DNA from: Tenebrio molitor
Lineage: Eukaryota > Arthropoda > Insecta > Coleoptera > Tenebrionidae
Length of the DNA: 64,000 nucleotides
Direction of reading: 5' to 3'
Assembly (NCBI RefSeq): GCF_963966145.1
Contig: NC_091051.1
Coordinates: forward strand, 20,770,001 to 20,834,000
This document shows positions 21,324 to 33,350 of the stretch, piece after piece. Positions within the stretch are counted from its first letter, which is position 1, and every line of letters starts with the position of its first letter. The notes under the pieces were generated by a model. The model saw nothing but the letters and a program-made list of their open reading frames with translations, was not told the DNA's origin and ran no database searches. Both the position numbers and the translations under genes were made by a program.

Positions 21324-21780
21324 TCATCCACATAGTCGCATAATGAAACGGATCAAGGAAAGTGGGCATTTATACTTTTTTTTATTTGCAACACAAATAA
21401 TCTGCGTAGTTGTTGAATAATAATTCTTTCTGCGATAATGAGCAGCCCCAGGATATGTAGGATGTTTAGCAGGTGGTGCAACTATTCGTATTTGGGTGCA
21501 ATCAATCACACCAATAGGTCAGAGAAACGTTGATCGATTTGAGAAAATCTTTGTTTTTTAATTTGTCGATCGTCTGGATTGGTTGGAAATTGTATCCACT
21601 GATTTAATAAATGCGACACTATACAATTTGCTACTTCAGTGACACAACGATTTGCATTTGGTTGACTTAGTGCAAAACAGTAACCATGTCCAACTCCCAG
21701 CTGGTAACTTCTATGTCCAAAACAATGAAGGGCAGCTAGAACTCTCAAAGGGACAGGAATTCCTGTTTTTCTTTGAACAT
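21324..21780 (-). pseudogene. HARBI1-like nuclease, N-terminal block
   Basis: Minus strand gives TGIPVPLRVLAALHCFGHR, ALSQPNANRCVTEVANCI, WIQFPTNPDD, then (21,509-21,324) IDCTQIRIVAP and ARHYRRKNYYS-like HYRRKNYYSTTTQIICVAN. These are the RVLAAL...SQP..+R...V, first catalytic D (IDCT) and Y.RKN.YS motifs of PIF/Harbinger nucleases. One frameshift near 21,510. Confidence 0.75.
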
Positions 21781-21990
21781 TTTGAGAAACTTCTTTCTAC
21801 CTCGCAAGAAGTAATGGGCTCATATTTGTAATTAATTTCTTCCATTTTGGTTTCATATTTCGGCACATCTTCGCCTCTAAAAATTCTCGCCAATTCTAGA
21901 AGAAATTTGTATCCAGGATTTTTTCCAAAGCCACCATGAAAACGACGCTTAAACAGGCTGTAAATTGTAATTGTAAAGCCCGCTGTAGAG
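21775..21990 (-). pseudogene. hAT C-terminal dimerisation fragment
   Basis: Minus strand KNPGYKFLLELARIFRGE, YKYEPITSCEVERSFSK matches the end of a hAT transposase (ITSC.VERSFS). It is joined directly to the HARBI1 N-terminus at about 21,775, so the two form an accidental chimera. Confidence 0.6.
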
Positions 21991-22129
21991 AAAACGCATA
22001 AAACACATAGCAACTAACATTTTACTGACCCTACCACCTCAACTCTGGTAGCATTGTTTTTTTTTGGCATTAAAAAAACCTAAATTTATTCTATATGTAT
22101 GTTAATGGAGTCGTGCGTAAAACGTTGTA

Positions 22130-22240
22130 CACACCTGAGGCCGGAAGTAGATTACGCCCTTAGCCAAATAAAGGCCGTCCTTCGTGGGGCCTCAAATTTT
22201 AGCCACAGGCGTAATCTTACACTTCCGGCCCTCTATACGT
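22130..22240. repeat. Short palindromic element
   Basis: GAGGCCGGAAGT and ATTACGCC near 22,137 pair with GGCGTAAT and ACTTCCGGCCCTC ending near 22,233, with about 35 bp between. A small foldback MITE is likely; no clear TSD. Confidence 0.5.
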
Positions 22241-22390
22241 AAATAACTATTACAAAATTTAATCTACTCATGCGGTTTTCATTTCGTCCTTTGATTTTTT
22301 CAAAAACAAAATTTTGCCTTTGTTTGCTTGCGGCCTTTTTTATAAACTTATTAGCCGTATTAATTTTTACATCAGTCTAGGATTGAAAAT

Positions 22391-23410
22391 TTAATAACAT
22401 TTCAGTAAAAAAGTGTAATATACTGGCGGGAGTGGATGTCCCCCGCAACTTCCCGAAACTGTCTGCACACGACTCGCCGCTTTAATAGTATATTGCGATA
22501 TAAGGTTAGTAAGTGTATAACAGATTCGAGGAAGAGTTTTAAAAATCCATCTGCTTATTTCAGATAGCGATCGACACTTTGTATTAAATTCTACAAGTAT
22601 ATAGGGTTTCCACCATGGCAGAAATTTGTTTAATTCTAACCTGACCTGAAGCGGCCCGGAAATCCATACATTCACTAGCTTTCTCATCACACCAGAGCAC
22701 ACGCAGTACATGTAATCTATGGGGAAGTTTGTAGCTAGACCACTAGGAAGTTCTGTTAAAGGTGAAATTGTAAGATGATGATCTTCATCTAGTTGCCGTA
22801 AAAACGATTCAACAGACCCCCTAGGCTCAGAAATCGAATTTAGTATCACTCTTCCCAGAACATAACGATCAGTGCATTTTTCATATGAGGAATAGCTCGC
22901 ATGAGATTTAATGCACCTAAAAACGTGCTGGTGAATCACACATTACGCTATGTATTTTTATAACATTGTTTTTTTTTTTTTCAAACTCAAACCCATGCTC
23001 TAGCAGCTCTTTCAGTTCTTTAATAAAAATTTCTAAGTAAGCAGACAAAGGACGTGGCTTAGAGGTACCACAAAACATAGTCACAATAAAAGGGAAACTA
23101 TTTACATTTTTAATTTGTCCTAAAATGGGCCAAAGTTGAGTTGAGGAACCACGATACAACGGAGGTAATGTTTTTAAACATTGATTCAAGCTTTCCAATA
23201 TGCCAAAATATATCAACTCGCCTGTTTAGAGTTTCTGAGTGGTACCAGATTTAGGTGTTTTCAAAAGAGTTCGACAGTCCAGAGGAAGTTCAGGATGATA
23301 AGGGCATAAAATGTGAAGTAATTCAGAAATTCTTGTGTGGTTTACATTAACTGCCCAATTTTGTAACTGTTGAATTAAAGATGGTTTTGTACAAATTTCA
23401 GAGTTGACAT
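22391..23410 (-). pseudogene. TNP2/CMC-like DDE transposase fragment
   Basis: Minus-strand pieces in order: LPLDCRTLLKTPK (about 23,280), YFGILESLNQCLK, STQLWPILGQIKNVNSFPF, FCGTSKPRPLSAYL (23,216-22,917), then in 22,939-22,391 SFLRQLDEDHHLTISPL, DYMYCVCSGVMRKLVNVW and LSEISRWIFKTLPR. The motif series (RTLL.TP, LWPILG, DYMH.VC.GV.RKL) belongs to a large insect transposase family that I would place near CACTA/TNP2. The C-terminal third is missing and at least two frameshifts are present. Confidence 0.65.
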
Positions 23411-24560
23411 TAGAGTTCTCTTAATCCGAACTGCTTTACCATAGAGGTTAATTTTCAGCTAAATCTTGAGACTCATTTAAATAATTTGCTTGTTGAATGA
23501 AAGCAAGTTACTGAACTTTTTTTTGTTCATTATACAAACTGTAATTCAAAGCCAGTGCGTTAGACAAGCAGTGCCTCAGAATTTTATTGACAGGTGATAT
23601 CAATCCGTTAATGGGAATTAATGTTACAATAGCAAATGTGAGAAAACGTCCATTTTGTTTAAATTGAATTGACGTTTTTGTCAACATCATTAAAGACCAA
23701 TCTTACAATGCAATTTCCTTTGCTTTCTGCTGCAAAGTAAAAAACACCCCGCGCGGGAAATCGGATTTTCCGCACTCCGACGTAACCGGGAAATAACGAG
23801 GCAATGAGTACAAAAAAAAATCAGTGGTGCTCATGTGCCAAAAGAATTTCAGAGGACTTGCACCTGATTGTCTCCACTTTTGGTTTTGTGTCCCACTATT
23901 ATTACGCCTAGTTTGGAAAGAATTAGCTTCCCCGGGACCTACCTGAATAACAAGCCCTGTTATTTACGTTGGTCGCAGCTTCCACAGTGTAATAGTGAAT
24001 CTCAAACGAGATGGGTGTAGTTATATTAGCACCATACATCACTATCATCGGTTGGACTTTATTTCCAAACCTTGTGAAAGTGTTTTTCTGTCCAAATTTG
24101 ACATTTTAAGAATTCGGATAATGCAGCGTGATACCCTTTTCTTTACAGACAGTGTTAAATTTACCTTTATCGTTTATGCGTGATTTTACATTAAGGAAAC
24201 GTTTTATTGTTACATTTGAACGGCAATACGGGGTGGTGTAAGTGTTGGATTCTCTCATGGACTGTGACCTTGGAAATATTTCCGCGAAGGCGAAGTGATA
24301 AACCAGTGAAAAATCCACCACAACGCTTGGCGTCGATCCTCCCCGGAAACTCGACCCTACGTGGGACCCCATCACCTCTTTACACCCTCACACTGGAACT
24401 GCCCGTCCACCACTAAATTCTTCTCTCTGTTCCTCGTGTCTCCACGGTCGTATTCTAAAAAAATTTCACTCGGAAAGGCGTGAGCGCCTACCGCAAAAAG
24501 TCTGGGGAAACGTTAAAACTGTCGCGGACGGTTCAAATGGTGTAGGCGGGAAAATTTTCT
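23411..24560. other. Unassigned sequence
   Basis: No family recognised in 1.1 kb. The frame 24,375-24,106 (minus) and its plus-strand partner have no recognisable motif. The left edge may hold more of the TNP2-like gene beyond recognition. Confidence 0.4.
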
Positions 24561-24705
24561 ATTCCAGACATTACTGTGGTTGGTTTTTATCTCCTTTGGA
24601 ATTTTGTGGTTTACGGTGTTTATTTGCTGTCTCTGGGTATTGGGTGCGCTGCCAAATTCACTTCAGTTTATTTCGGTTTTTAATTGTTTTGATCTGAAGG
24701 GTGTT

Positions 24706-26805
24706 TGACCTTAACTGGGCCAGGGACAGCACCGGGCTCTCAGGGGGTTTTTCGGGGCAAAGGGCGTGGGTTGTGATATGGGCGCCAGGCAACTTTTTGG
24801 AGCTGGTGTAGTCTTGTCCAGCTGCCAGGACAAGTGCTCAGTTCTTATTCGTCGGAGGGAGTTTAATCAAATTCGTTTTGAGTTTAAAAAAATTGATTTA
24901 TTCGGTCACTCCAAAACTTTTCACAACTGAGCTGGTTTTGATGATTTGGTACTGGCTCGCACGAATACGAAAATGTAACTTGCTAATTGAAAATGAAAAA
25001 CTTGTGGAACCAGTACACTCAGATGGCCTTAATATTTAACTTGGTCGTAACCAGAAAAGCTTTTCTTTACAATTGACCGAATACGTAAATTAAAACAATT
25101 GATTCTCCGACAAAATGAATAGGTATTCGTTCTTTAATAAAAAACTTTCCGAACTTAAGATTCCTTTTGATCGAATAAATAAATGAATGAAATTAAATGA
25201 AATACAAGGTTGAGGTCAGGGTATGACCTTGACGAAAATTAACAAATTGATTCTGGTAAAGAAAAGTTAAATTCGGTAAAGTTCCGAAAATGTTGATTTC
25301 AAAAAAATTTCTGAATTATGACAATGAAAATGTGAAAATTGAATGTAAAAAAGTCATACAAAAAATCTTATTAAATGCAAAGTATCAATAAATTTGGATA
25401 TACAAGAAATGATAAACGTGAGAAGCGGGAATTCCAGACGTTTCTTAATTTACACAATGCCGATATGAAGAAATGGCGACTTATCTTTACTGCCGAGTCT
25501 GGTGTCTCCTCGAATGAGCGTCCTTTCGACTTGCGGTACGGTACGGCTCCGATGCGATGGTGTCACGGCATGACCTTGAAGTTTTTCGTGTAAGTTCTGG
25601 GCCGGAAACGAAATAATGCTGACGGTACTGATACGAAGACGGTATGTTCGATCTGACGAACTACGATATGATCGTCCTTGCGAACGATCACCCTAACGAA
25701 CGATACGCCTGGAGAAACGATCGCCCTAACGAACGACCCCTAACGAATTGATGTTAGTGTTGCGAATTTCGAATGGTTCGGTAATTACCTTTCAGCGAAA
25801 AAGGGGGTTCTTGGCGATAATTCTGGAAGTCCTTCCGGTACTCCTCGGTAACATACGATACGGTACTTCTCGATACGAAATGATGCGGTACGATACGATA
25901 CTGGATCGAACTACCCCTAATAAATGGTATTAGTGAAGTGAAGTCGCTAATTTTCGATAATTACCTCTATTAATGCTAGGGGTCACTCGACCACGAACCC
26001 AAAATGTGTTCCGCTGGCGTCGCCTCGGCGGCTCTCGACGAAATGCCACGACTTCCGCATTTTTAATTCCGGCACCGCAGTCCCGTAAATCGCGAAAATC
26101 GTCACGCGCGCGATTCTCGACCTTATTCCGTTGCGCGATAAGGCGTGCTGCGCTTGCAGGGCACTGCGCAATCGAAAAATTGCATTTCTGGTGGTACTAC
26201 ACGTGCGCTGTGTCATGACAGGTGTACGGTCATGGCGTCGGTTTGTTTACATCGGATTTCAGGTGATGAAGCGGTAGAGTGTCGGTAAGTCGTGCACGTT
26301 AATTCAGATGTTGATTACCGTACCTCGTAGGTTAAAAAAAAAGGACAGGAAGAAAGATGGGGGTTTGAAAAGAAGGAGGTGACTTTCCGGCAAGCTATGA
26401 AAGTGAAAAGGGAACCAACATTGCCGTACGGTCACCTATCGCTGACAAGAAGAAGAGAAAGTGAAGAAAAAGAGATTGGGAAAGTGGGGTTCTGAAAGAT
26501 AGGTTGCAGCTCGACAACCTAGAGGCGTGAGGCCACCTCAGCCTAACATTTGCGGGGCTAACAAGTGTTATTCCAGCCGCCCCGTGGTGGCTGGCACCAA
26601 GACTCTACTATGAATTTCCGCTTCCGGAATGAGCGACGTAAAAAAAGGCTTGAAGGCAGGGTGGGCGCGTCGCGTTGTCAAATGCCGTGCGTTATCTGCT
26701 AGCTCCAGGTATTCGAGCAGCGATCTAATAGTCCCGCGAGCAAAAGTAGGATCTCTTGGCCTCCTACCCCGGCCAAACGCTATTGTGGCGTTTTGTAACG
26801 CTACA
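24706..26805. mobile_element. Solo-LTR-like element, family 2, copy A (2.1 kb)
   Basis: Starts TGACCTTAACTGGGCCAG, ends TAACGCTACA, and matches 39,245-41,751 over its length (shared GGCTCTCAGGGGGTTTTTCG, GCCTAGAGGCGTGAGG-like and TCTTGGCCTCCTAC blocks). GGTG occurs near the left end (24,700-24,703) and right after the right end (26,806-26,809), a possible TSD. It splits a LINE ORF1. The interior holds degenerate CCCTAACGAACGA repeats around 25,690-25,745. No coding region; the solo-LTR identity is inferred. Confidence 0.6.
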
Positions 26806-27600
26806 GGTGATAATTTCATTGTTGTGATTTTTGTTAATAAGTTATTTTGCATGTTTTTGATTATTGCGCGTTTCTGGGTTGTTTTGGATGTTCTTTTTGT
26901 TTTTGTTCCACGAGCTTGTGGTGGGTGGTGGAGCATAGGTTTTGTTATTGTTGTTGCTTACCTTGTTGATTTTAGTTGCGTTCTTGAGATGATTCATTCT
27001 GTTTCTGTAGACGGGGCAGCTCGTGTTGTTCGTGGGGTGGTTTCCTTCGCAGTTGGCGCATTTGAACTCTTCTTCTGGGATGATCCCCCGATGCTCGTAT
27101 GTGAAGTGGCCCTGGGTACACTTAAGGCAGCGTGGTGTGGCGTTGCAGTTGCTGGTCGCATGGCCCCAAGATTAGCATCGATGACATGTGTGATTATTTT
27201 ACTGTTCGTGTGCCTCGTCCACTCGAGTTGGTTCATTATAATCGACTTGTCGGTGGTAACTAGGTAGGTCAAGCGTTTCATTACCCTCATTTATACAATT
27301 TCGTTGTCTTAATGCCATGCTCTTCGTTAAGCGCTTCTTTCACTTCTTCTGGTTTCTGGCACAGCCCTCTTAGCACGAACGCGTGAATTTTCTTTCCTGT
27401 TGCGTGAAGGTATAATAACTAGTCTCGTCCTTTTTTAACGGGTCTTGAATTTTGTTCCAGTTCGTTTTGTTGTTTGTGTAGATAATGACCTTCCTTCGCT
27501 GGCAGCCTCATCTGGAGGTCTTGGTAATTTTTTACGAACCCGTGTGTTACTGTAGGGGTCGTTGTAGTGGTCGCTACATTCATATCTTCTCCGCGATGTT
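26806..27600 (-). pseudogene. LINE copy e: Jockey-like ORF1
   Basis: Minus strand, several frames: KKIHAFVLRGLCQKPEEVKE (about 27,370), LTYLVTTDKSIIMNQLEW, SWGHATSNCNATPRCLKC, FKCANCEGNHPTNNTSC and a basic Asn/Lys-rich tail to 26,806. These are the RNA-binding region and zinc knuckles of Jockey-type ORF1 and closely parallel copy h at 41,920-43,464. After the 2.1 kb insert the sense seems to resume (TLQIKTIKNRN) at 24,700-24,560. Frameshifts near 27,290 and 27,180. Confidence 0.7.
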
Positions 27601-27796
27601 CGCAAGGGCTTGATATATGTTTCTAACTAGTTTCGGAAACTCTATGTTGTGTAGTATCCTAATTTAACGTTTAGGAGAACGGTTTTCCATTGGTAACTAT
27701 TTTTTCGTATCAATTTTTGAAGTGCCATTGTCACCACCTACAACTTACCTACCAACGTTATAATTATTGTCCAATATTGCAAGAATTCACCGAATA

Positions 27797-28045
27797 TATA
27801 GTCCTACAGAAATTCTAGTAGAATTCGACTTTGGTTGTAAATTTAACAATAACAACTGAAGAATAAGATTTTATCATCAAGTAATAATCTTTGTCATAAA
27901 TACCACTACCACTACCTGTAACATCCCTGCCTGAAGCTAACAATGCGAACCCCAAACTTCGTTCAGCATAAAATTCTGTTTTTCCAGTGACAAACATTAA
28001 TTAACAACTAAAGTCGAATTTTACTGGAGTTTCTGTAGGACTATA
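27797..28045. mobile_element. MITE, GTCCTACAG family, complete copy
   Basis: Ends TATAGTCCTACAGAAA and its inverse TTTCTGTAGGACTATA; arms of about 45 bp are imperfect. TA (or TATA) flanks each end. A truncated inverse copy is at 19,203-19,436. Confidence 0.7.
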
Positions 28046-28540
28046 CATGCCATCATAAGAAAATGTATTCTTTTAGGAACATATTTGAGACGAACATTAT
28101 CATAACTTTCCAAACTACTTGTATGGCAATAATGTGAGACATGTTTTAAATCGTTTAAAAAGGTTTTATTCATAATTTCAGTCTACAAAACTTGATACTC
28201 TGGAGAACCAAAACGTATCCATTTTATCTCACGTGCTTCGGCCTCGGATATCGGCCTATGATCACAAGACATCTCTTCCCCATTTTCATTTGTCCACTCG
28301 TGAATGTTACAACATGTTTCAGAAGCAATGTAAATTTTTCAATCAGAACGTCTGGGTTTCGGTTGCTTGTTTCTGAAGATCACCAAAAATTAGTTATAAA
28401 AAAAGTCTTGATTTTTTTTCGGCCTTATATAATTTTTGTAAGTGTTTGTTTGGGCAAGCGGTGGCGTGGTGTCCGAGTTGAAAGCATTTTGGTTGCTTTT
28501 TATATGGAGAGACAACCATAAATTTTACATTCAGTTTTTA
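28046..28540 (-). other. Unassigned, possible retroelement relic
   Basis: On the minus strand around 28,440-28,500 KQPKCFQLGHHATACPNK resembles a CCHC knuckle missing one cysteine, and further on HRPISEAEAREIKWIRFG is open. I cannot assign a family. Confidence 0.35.
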
Positions 28541-28585
28541 CGCCTACTTGGACTACAATCATTTATAATAATTAATAACCCTATA
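28541..28585. mobile_element. Terminal fragment of the 20,968 MITE family
   Basis: CGCCTACTTGGACTACAATC followed by ATTTATAATA and ending AACCCTATA matches the right arm of the MITE at 20,968-21,285 with a small insertion. The left part is missing. Confidence 0.6.
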
Positions 28586-28739
28586 TAAATTATCATATTT
28601 ATTAATCAATTTTGGCCTAAATTCAGAAGTTGTAACGTACAAAGAAACACGTGAGTATACCAATACCTGCAATACCTTCATTTGCTCCCTGTAATTCATA
28701 GTCTCTTGGCTGCACGGTGAATTTGGATTTCCGGTGCAG

Positions 28740-30108
28740 TTATTCGTTGCGGACGAACCAAGGGGCGTTGAAGCCCCTTCGGAGGAATTTGTTTTGGACG
28801 ACCTGCTGCTTATGGAGTTGCGTGTCGGAAACGTGGCCCCACGCGGTTGAGGCGTAGGTCATGGTGGGGAGGACCACGGTTTTGTACAACACCAGTTTGT
28901 TCTTGATTGACATCTTGTTTCTTCTGGAGGTCAGGGGTGACAGTTGACCTGTAACCATCTCACCTTTTCCCATGGCGTAATTCACGTGTGGGATGAAGGT
29001 GAGTCGTTTATCGATCAGGACTCTTTCCAAACATGTGAACCTGTCCTTCAGGTTCTACACGTCGGTGTGTAATCAGGAGGGCCGAGCTCTTCTCTGGATT
29101 CACTTCGATCCTCCGGCGACGGAACCACGTCTCGAGGGCGTTCGCGGCTTGCTGCAGTTGATTTTCGCTCCGAAGGAGCGATTTTCCAGGAAAGTGTGGA
29201 ACAGCTGTGTCATCGCCATTAGCACATTCGATTCCCGGAGCTTGAAAACAAGCCCGTCATGCCAGACCGTGTCAGACGTCGAGGAACACGACTCTGGCCA
29301 CGTGCTTGTGCTCGAGACTCACAGAGACGTATTCGGTGACGCGCAATAACTGGTCGGTTGTGGAGTGTTTTGGACGGAATCCGAATTGTTCGTCCGGGAT
29401 CGTGTGATTTGCGCGGATGACCTTCGTTATTTTGGAATGAATCAACTTTTCAATCACCTTACCTACTGTTGACAGTAGACTAATGGGACGATGATTTTGC
29501 GAGAACTTCGGATCCTTTCCTGGTTTCGGGATGAAAATGACAGTGGTGGTTTTCCAGCGAGCTGGGAAATGTCGCAGTCTGAACATCCCGTTTGCGATTT
29601 CGGTGATTGCCTTCTTGGAGGTTGGGGGATTGGAGTTTCCGGCTCCTCATCTGCAAGTTGCTCGATTTGCTCTTCCACTTCCTCGACGTGGTCCAGGTCG
29701 GCGAAGTTGGCCCTGCATTGCAGCTCCAGACTGTCGGCAAACGCTTCCGCTTTCTCCTCGTCGGTGTACCTAGCTGATCGGCCTCCAGTTGCGAATCCAG
29801 CAGGTCGGGAGTACGGTGGGAAAAATTTTGATATGAAAACACAAAAAATCGCGCGCGAGTCGGGAGGGTGCGGCTGTAGCCGGCTTAGACGTCGACGGAA
29901 TGCTCCCGCTTTGAATACGTATTACCTGGACCTCTGGAACTGGAGTTGGCCCTGGCATGGAATCTGAAACATACTCGGAAATGTGTGATTATTATTTGTT
30001 ACAAAACTGCGCTTGTCCGCGGAGATCTGTAATAAAAACACCAGAAAACTTCGCGAGAGACAGGAAGTGGTGATGTCACTTCAGTCCTGTCGGAGGAGCA
30101 GACATTTT
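28740..30108 (-). pseudogene. LINE copy f: 5' end fused to RT, internally deleted
   Basis: Begins near 30,108 with MSAPPTGLK, the LINE 5' end also seen at 1,290. It soon jumps to RT: EEKAEAFADSLELQC (about 29,750), FPARWKTTTVIFIPKPGKD, HRPISLLSTVGKVIEKL, EQFGFRPKHSTTDQLLRV (29,586-29,272) and WHDGLVFKLRE. The GVPQGS and YADD boxes are absent, and sequence resumes in the thumb (28,740-29,030: LTFIPHVNYAMGK, LPTMTYASTAWG). ORF1, endonuclease and the RT active site are lost. Its 5' end abuts the 3' end of copy g at 30,128. Confidence 0.75.
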
Positions 30109-30127
30109 GGCCGTGGGTGGCGGTATG

Positions 30128-31603
30128 CTACATTTTTGTGGTAGTTGACGGATTCGCGCACGAGGGGGTTTGGGTGATTAGCCGCTTCTCAAAGAATTTC
30201 CCTGCAACATCTTCCTCATGGTTGGAAGATTTGCTTCCCGATGGAGTTGAGCGTTTCTGACGAACCAGGGTGCGTTGAATGAAGGCGGCCCGGAGGAATT
30301 TGTTTTGCACGACTTGCAGTTTCTGGAGTTGCGTGTTGGCCACGTTACCCCAGACCGCGACGCCGTACATCATTGCCGGTCTGACTATCGTTCGATAGAT
30401 CGTTATTTTGTTCGTCGTGGACAACTTGCTTCGCCTGCAAACCAGCGAATTAAGTTTTCCACGAACAGTCTGGTCGCGAGTTTTCGCGTGCTCGACTTGA
30501 GCGTTGAATCGGAGGTGATTGTCGAATTTGATTCCGAGATATTTGACTTCGGTTTTCAACGGGATGACGCGGTTGAACATGACGGGCGGTGAAGCCGTCG
30601 GGTGAACAGAATCGCACTACTCTTTTCTGGATTCACGTCGTTTCGCCACAAGCGAAACCACGTTTTCAGGTTTTCAACAGCGCTTTGGAGCCGCTGCGTC
30701 GCGAGTTCGGGAGACCCTGAGCACGTGAGGATTGCAGTGTCGTCTGTATACAACGCGAGCTTTGTTCCGTCGGGTTTGGGGATGTCGGCAGTGAAAATTG
30801 CTCACAAAGTCGGTGAGAGCACCGAACCTTGTGGGACGCCTGCTTCGATTTCGCGTTCCGTCGAGAGTGCGTCTCCGATTTTCGCGTGAAAAACGCGGTT
30901 TTGGAGAAACGAATTGATGAGTTTGACCATCGCCAACAGTAGGCCTGCCGTGTGGAGCTTATGAACAAGTCCATCGTGCCAGGCGGTGTCGAAGGCTTTG
31001 GCCACGTAGAGAAAGATCGCGCCAGTCGATTTGCCTTGATTCATACCGTGTGATATAAATTCGGTGACGTGAATTAATTGGTCCGCGGTGGAGTGTTTGG
31101 GGCGGAACCCGAATTGTTCATCAGGAATCACGGCGTTGTCGTTGGCCATTTTGACTAGCCGGGTCAGAATAACTTTTTCAACGATTTTACTTACGTTCGA
31201 GAGAAGACTGATGGGGCGCTAATTTTGGAGACATTTCGGATCTTTCCCGGGCTTGGGAAAGTGGCAGAGTCGCAGGCTGGCGTTGATAATTGCGGTTAAA
31301 GCGACGACAACTTTCTCCGGCAATAATTTCAACGCGGTGTTGGGGATGTGATCTGGTCCGGGTGCTTTATTCACCTTTAGTGATCCGATAATTTCGCGGA
31401 CCTCTTCCGGTGAGGTGGGTGTAATGGGGGTGTCGTTCGGTTCCGAAAGGATTTCTTCGATTTCGTTCTCGATTACCTCGATGTGATCCAGGTCGGCGTC
31501 GGCGATGTTTGGTCTGCACTGCAGTTCCAAACTGTCAGCGAACGCCTCCGCTTTTTCATCGTCCGAGAAAATGAGTCCGCGCGTACCGTGAATCGCTGGT
31601 AGT
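30128..31603 (-). pseudogene. LINE copy g: reverse transcriptase
   Basis: Minus-strand order: IHGTRGLIFSDDEKAEAFAD, SLKVNKAPGPDHIPNTALKL, FPKPGKD (31,530-31,219); EQFGFRPKHSTADQLIHV, AFDTAWHDGLVHKL, AGVPQGSVLSPTL (31,149-30,802); YTDDTAILTC (30,753; YTDD instead of YADD) and NPEKSSAILFTRR; then thumb LKTEVKYLGIKFDNHLRF and YGVAVWGNVANTQLQ to the stop at 30,128. It is nearly complete but shifted in frame at least three times. Its endonuclease/ORF1 half is at 36,325-37,937, beyond a 4.7 kb TA-flanked insert. Confidence 0.85.
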
Positions 31604-31928
31604 TAGTGGAGTAACGATAGACAAAAATACGGCGTTATTTCGGAACCGGTAGCAAGACTTCCGATTGTAATAATTTATTTTTTTTTATGTCATGAATACA
31701 AAATACTAAAACCTTTATAGGTTAAAAATTGACGCTCATAGTGGGAAATACACTCACTGGCACAAAAAGCGACTCATTATGATTTCTTTAATAAATAATC
31801 TTGAAATTATATTTGTGCTTTTTTTTTTTTTATAATAGTTAAATTGGGATATTTTCAAAGATCGGGAGTGCTATGGTCACCATGGCAACCGAATTGTTTT
31901 GTTTAAATAAATTATTGAAAAGTTTGCG

Positions 31929-32150
31929 CTACTTCCATGTTGTGTTTTTGTCGATTGTTTTACGTGTTAAAATTTTTAATTTGGCAATACGAGATACTAA
32001 TTCAAAATACTGTTCAAATTTTGTCAATTTTTTATAACATAAAATTTTTTTCAAAAAATAACTTTTATCATTTTCCATTAAAATCTTATTTCCTATGTTT
32101 AATGTTTTGTTTGTCGGATATTCTTTGGCAAAAAATAACTTAAATAGCAC
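31929..32150 (-). other. Unidentified open frame inside the TA-flanked element
   Basis: 73 codons, Lys-rich (SYFLKKILCYKKLTKFEQYF). AT-rich composition makes chance openness likely. It could be an exon of the host element's transposase; I recognise no motif. Confidence 0.2.
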
Positions 32151-33350
32151 CTACCAATACAACATGATACCAAAAAAAAACTTCTAAGACAAAGAATTAC
32201 TTAAAATTCAAAGTGAGTAGAACTCATCAAACGATCATTGTGACGGGTATTGGTAAAAAATATACAAGAGATGCTGAAAGTAAAAATTTATTCAGAGTGT
32301 ATTATGTATAAAAATTAAATATTTTCCCCGGTTTCATTCTCTTCTATGTCATTTTCATCTAAAATTGTTGATGGTTGGCAATTACAGCGGCCTATTTTTG
32401 AACACGTTGTTTTTCAGGAATGGAAAAACAAAATAATCAAGGCAAGTTGTTGGTACAGTTGGGAGTAAAAAAAACGGACATCAAAATTGTGACATTTTCA
32501 AAAATTCAATATAACCCATTCTTTATTGTCAATGTGAAAGTTTATGACAACTGGAACATTTGAAGAATTGATCAGACGTACCTACTACCTTGTCAAAAAT
32601 AAATTACTCCCTATATTTCGAACTTTTAGAGAAATAACGTTTTTCATGTTGTGTAACTAGAATTTTCAGAAGTAATTTTGAATGCCAAAGGTTGGTTACT
32701 ATGAATTGAGGGATTAAGTTCAATTGCCGACAGAAACCAAAATTGTTTGTGAAACGAAAAATCGTTTATCACTTAGCGAGGCATTAGTCATTAATTTGCA
32801 ACTGTGACAAGGAATTAGCCACAGCCTTACATTTTTGAGATATCTTTTGTGTGCCACCAGAAACCACATAGCCCCCAACCTAACCAAGTTTATGGCAACC
32901 TAGTATCGAATATCCCTAAATCCTAGAGAGTAATTTATTTTTGACACGATTGTAGCACAGTTATTAACTAAACTGTCACAATCAGTCTAAATAAGTTTAA
33001 ATGTAGGAAGGGCGGTTTCACACTTATGACTGTTATGTCAAAAATTATGTCTGGTTTTTTTACTCTCCACTGTAAGTGCCTTGAAAGTCCGGAAACTTTT
33101 GTTGAAATTCCTCGAAAACTAGAGGTGTTGAATAGGACGATTCGCCGTTTCTGAAGTAACACTGCACAATGAAAATTTTTTGCTCTCAAGTGAACATATT
33201 GCAATAGCAATTTTAATAGTCAATAATTAATAATGACATCTGATGACATTTGAATTACATTTTTACGTGTTGCCAACTGAAGCGTATTACTCACGGACCT
33301 CTGGATTTTTTTAATTTTCGATTGCATGGTAAACTCTGTCCACTCATAGA
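32151..33350. other. Unassigned interior of the TA-flanked element
   Basis: No recognised coding or nested boundary in about 1.2 kb of AT-rich sequence. Confidence 0.4.

Noticed and set aside
26629..27267. 212-codon plus-strand open frame
   Set aside because: Antisense to LINE ORF1 with zinc knuckles, plus part of the solo-LTR-like element.
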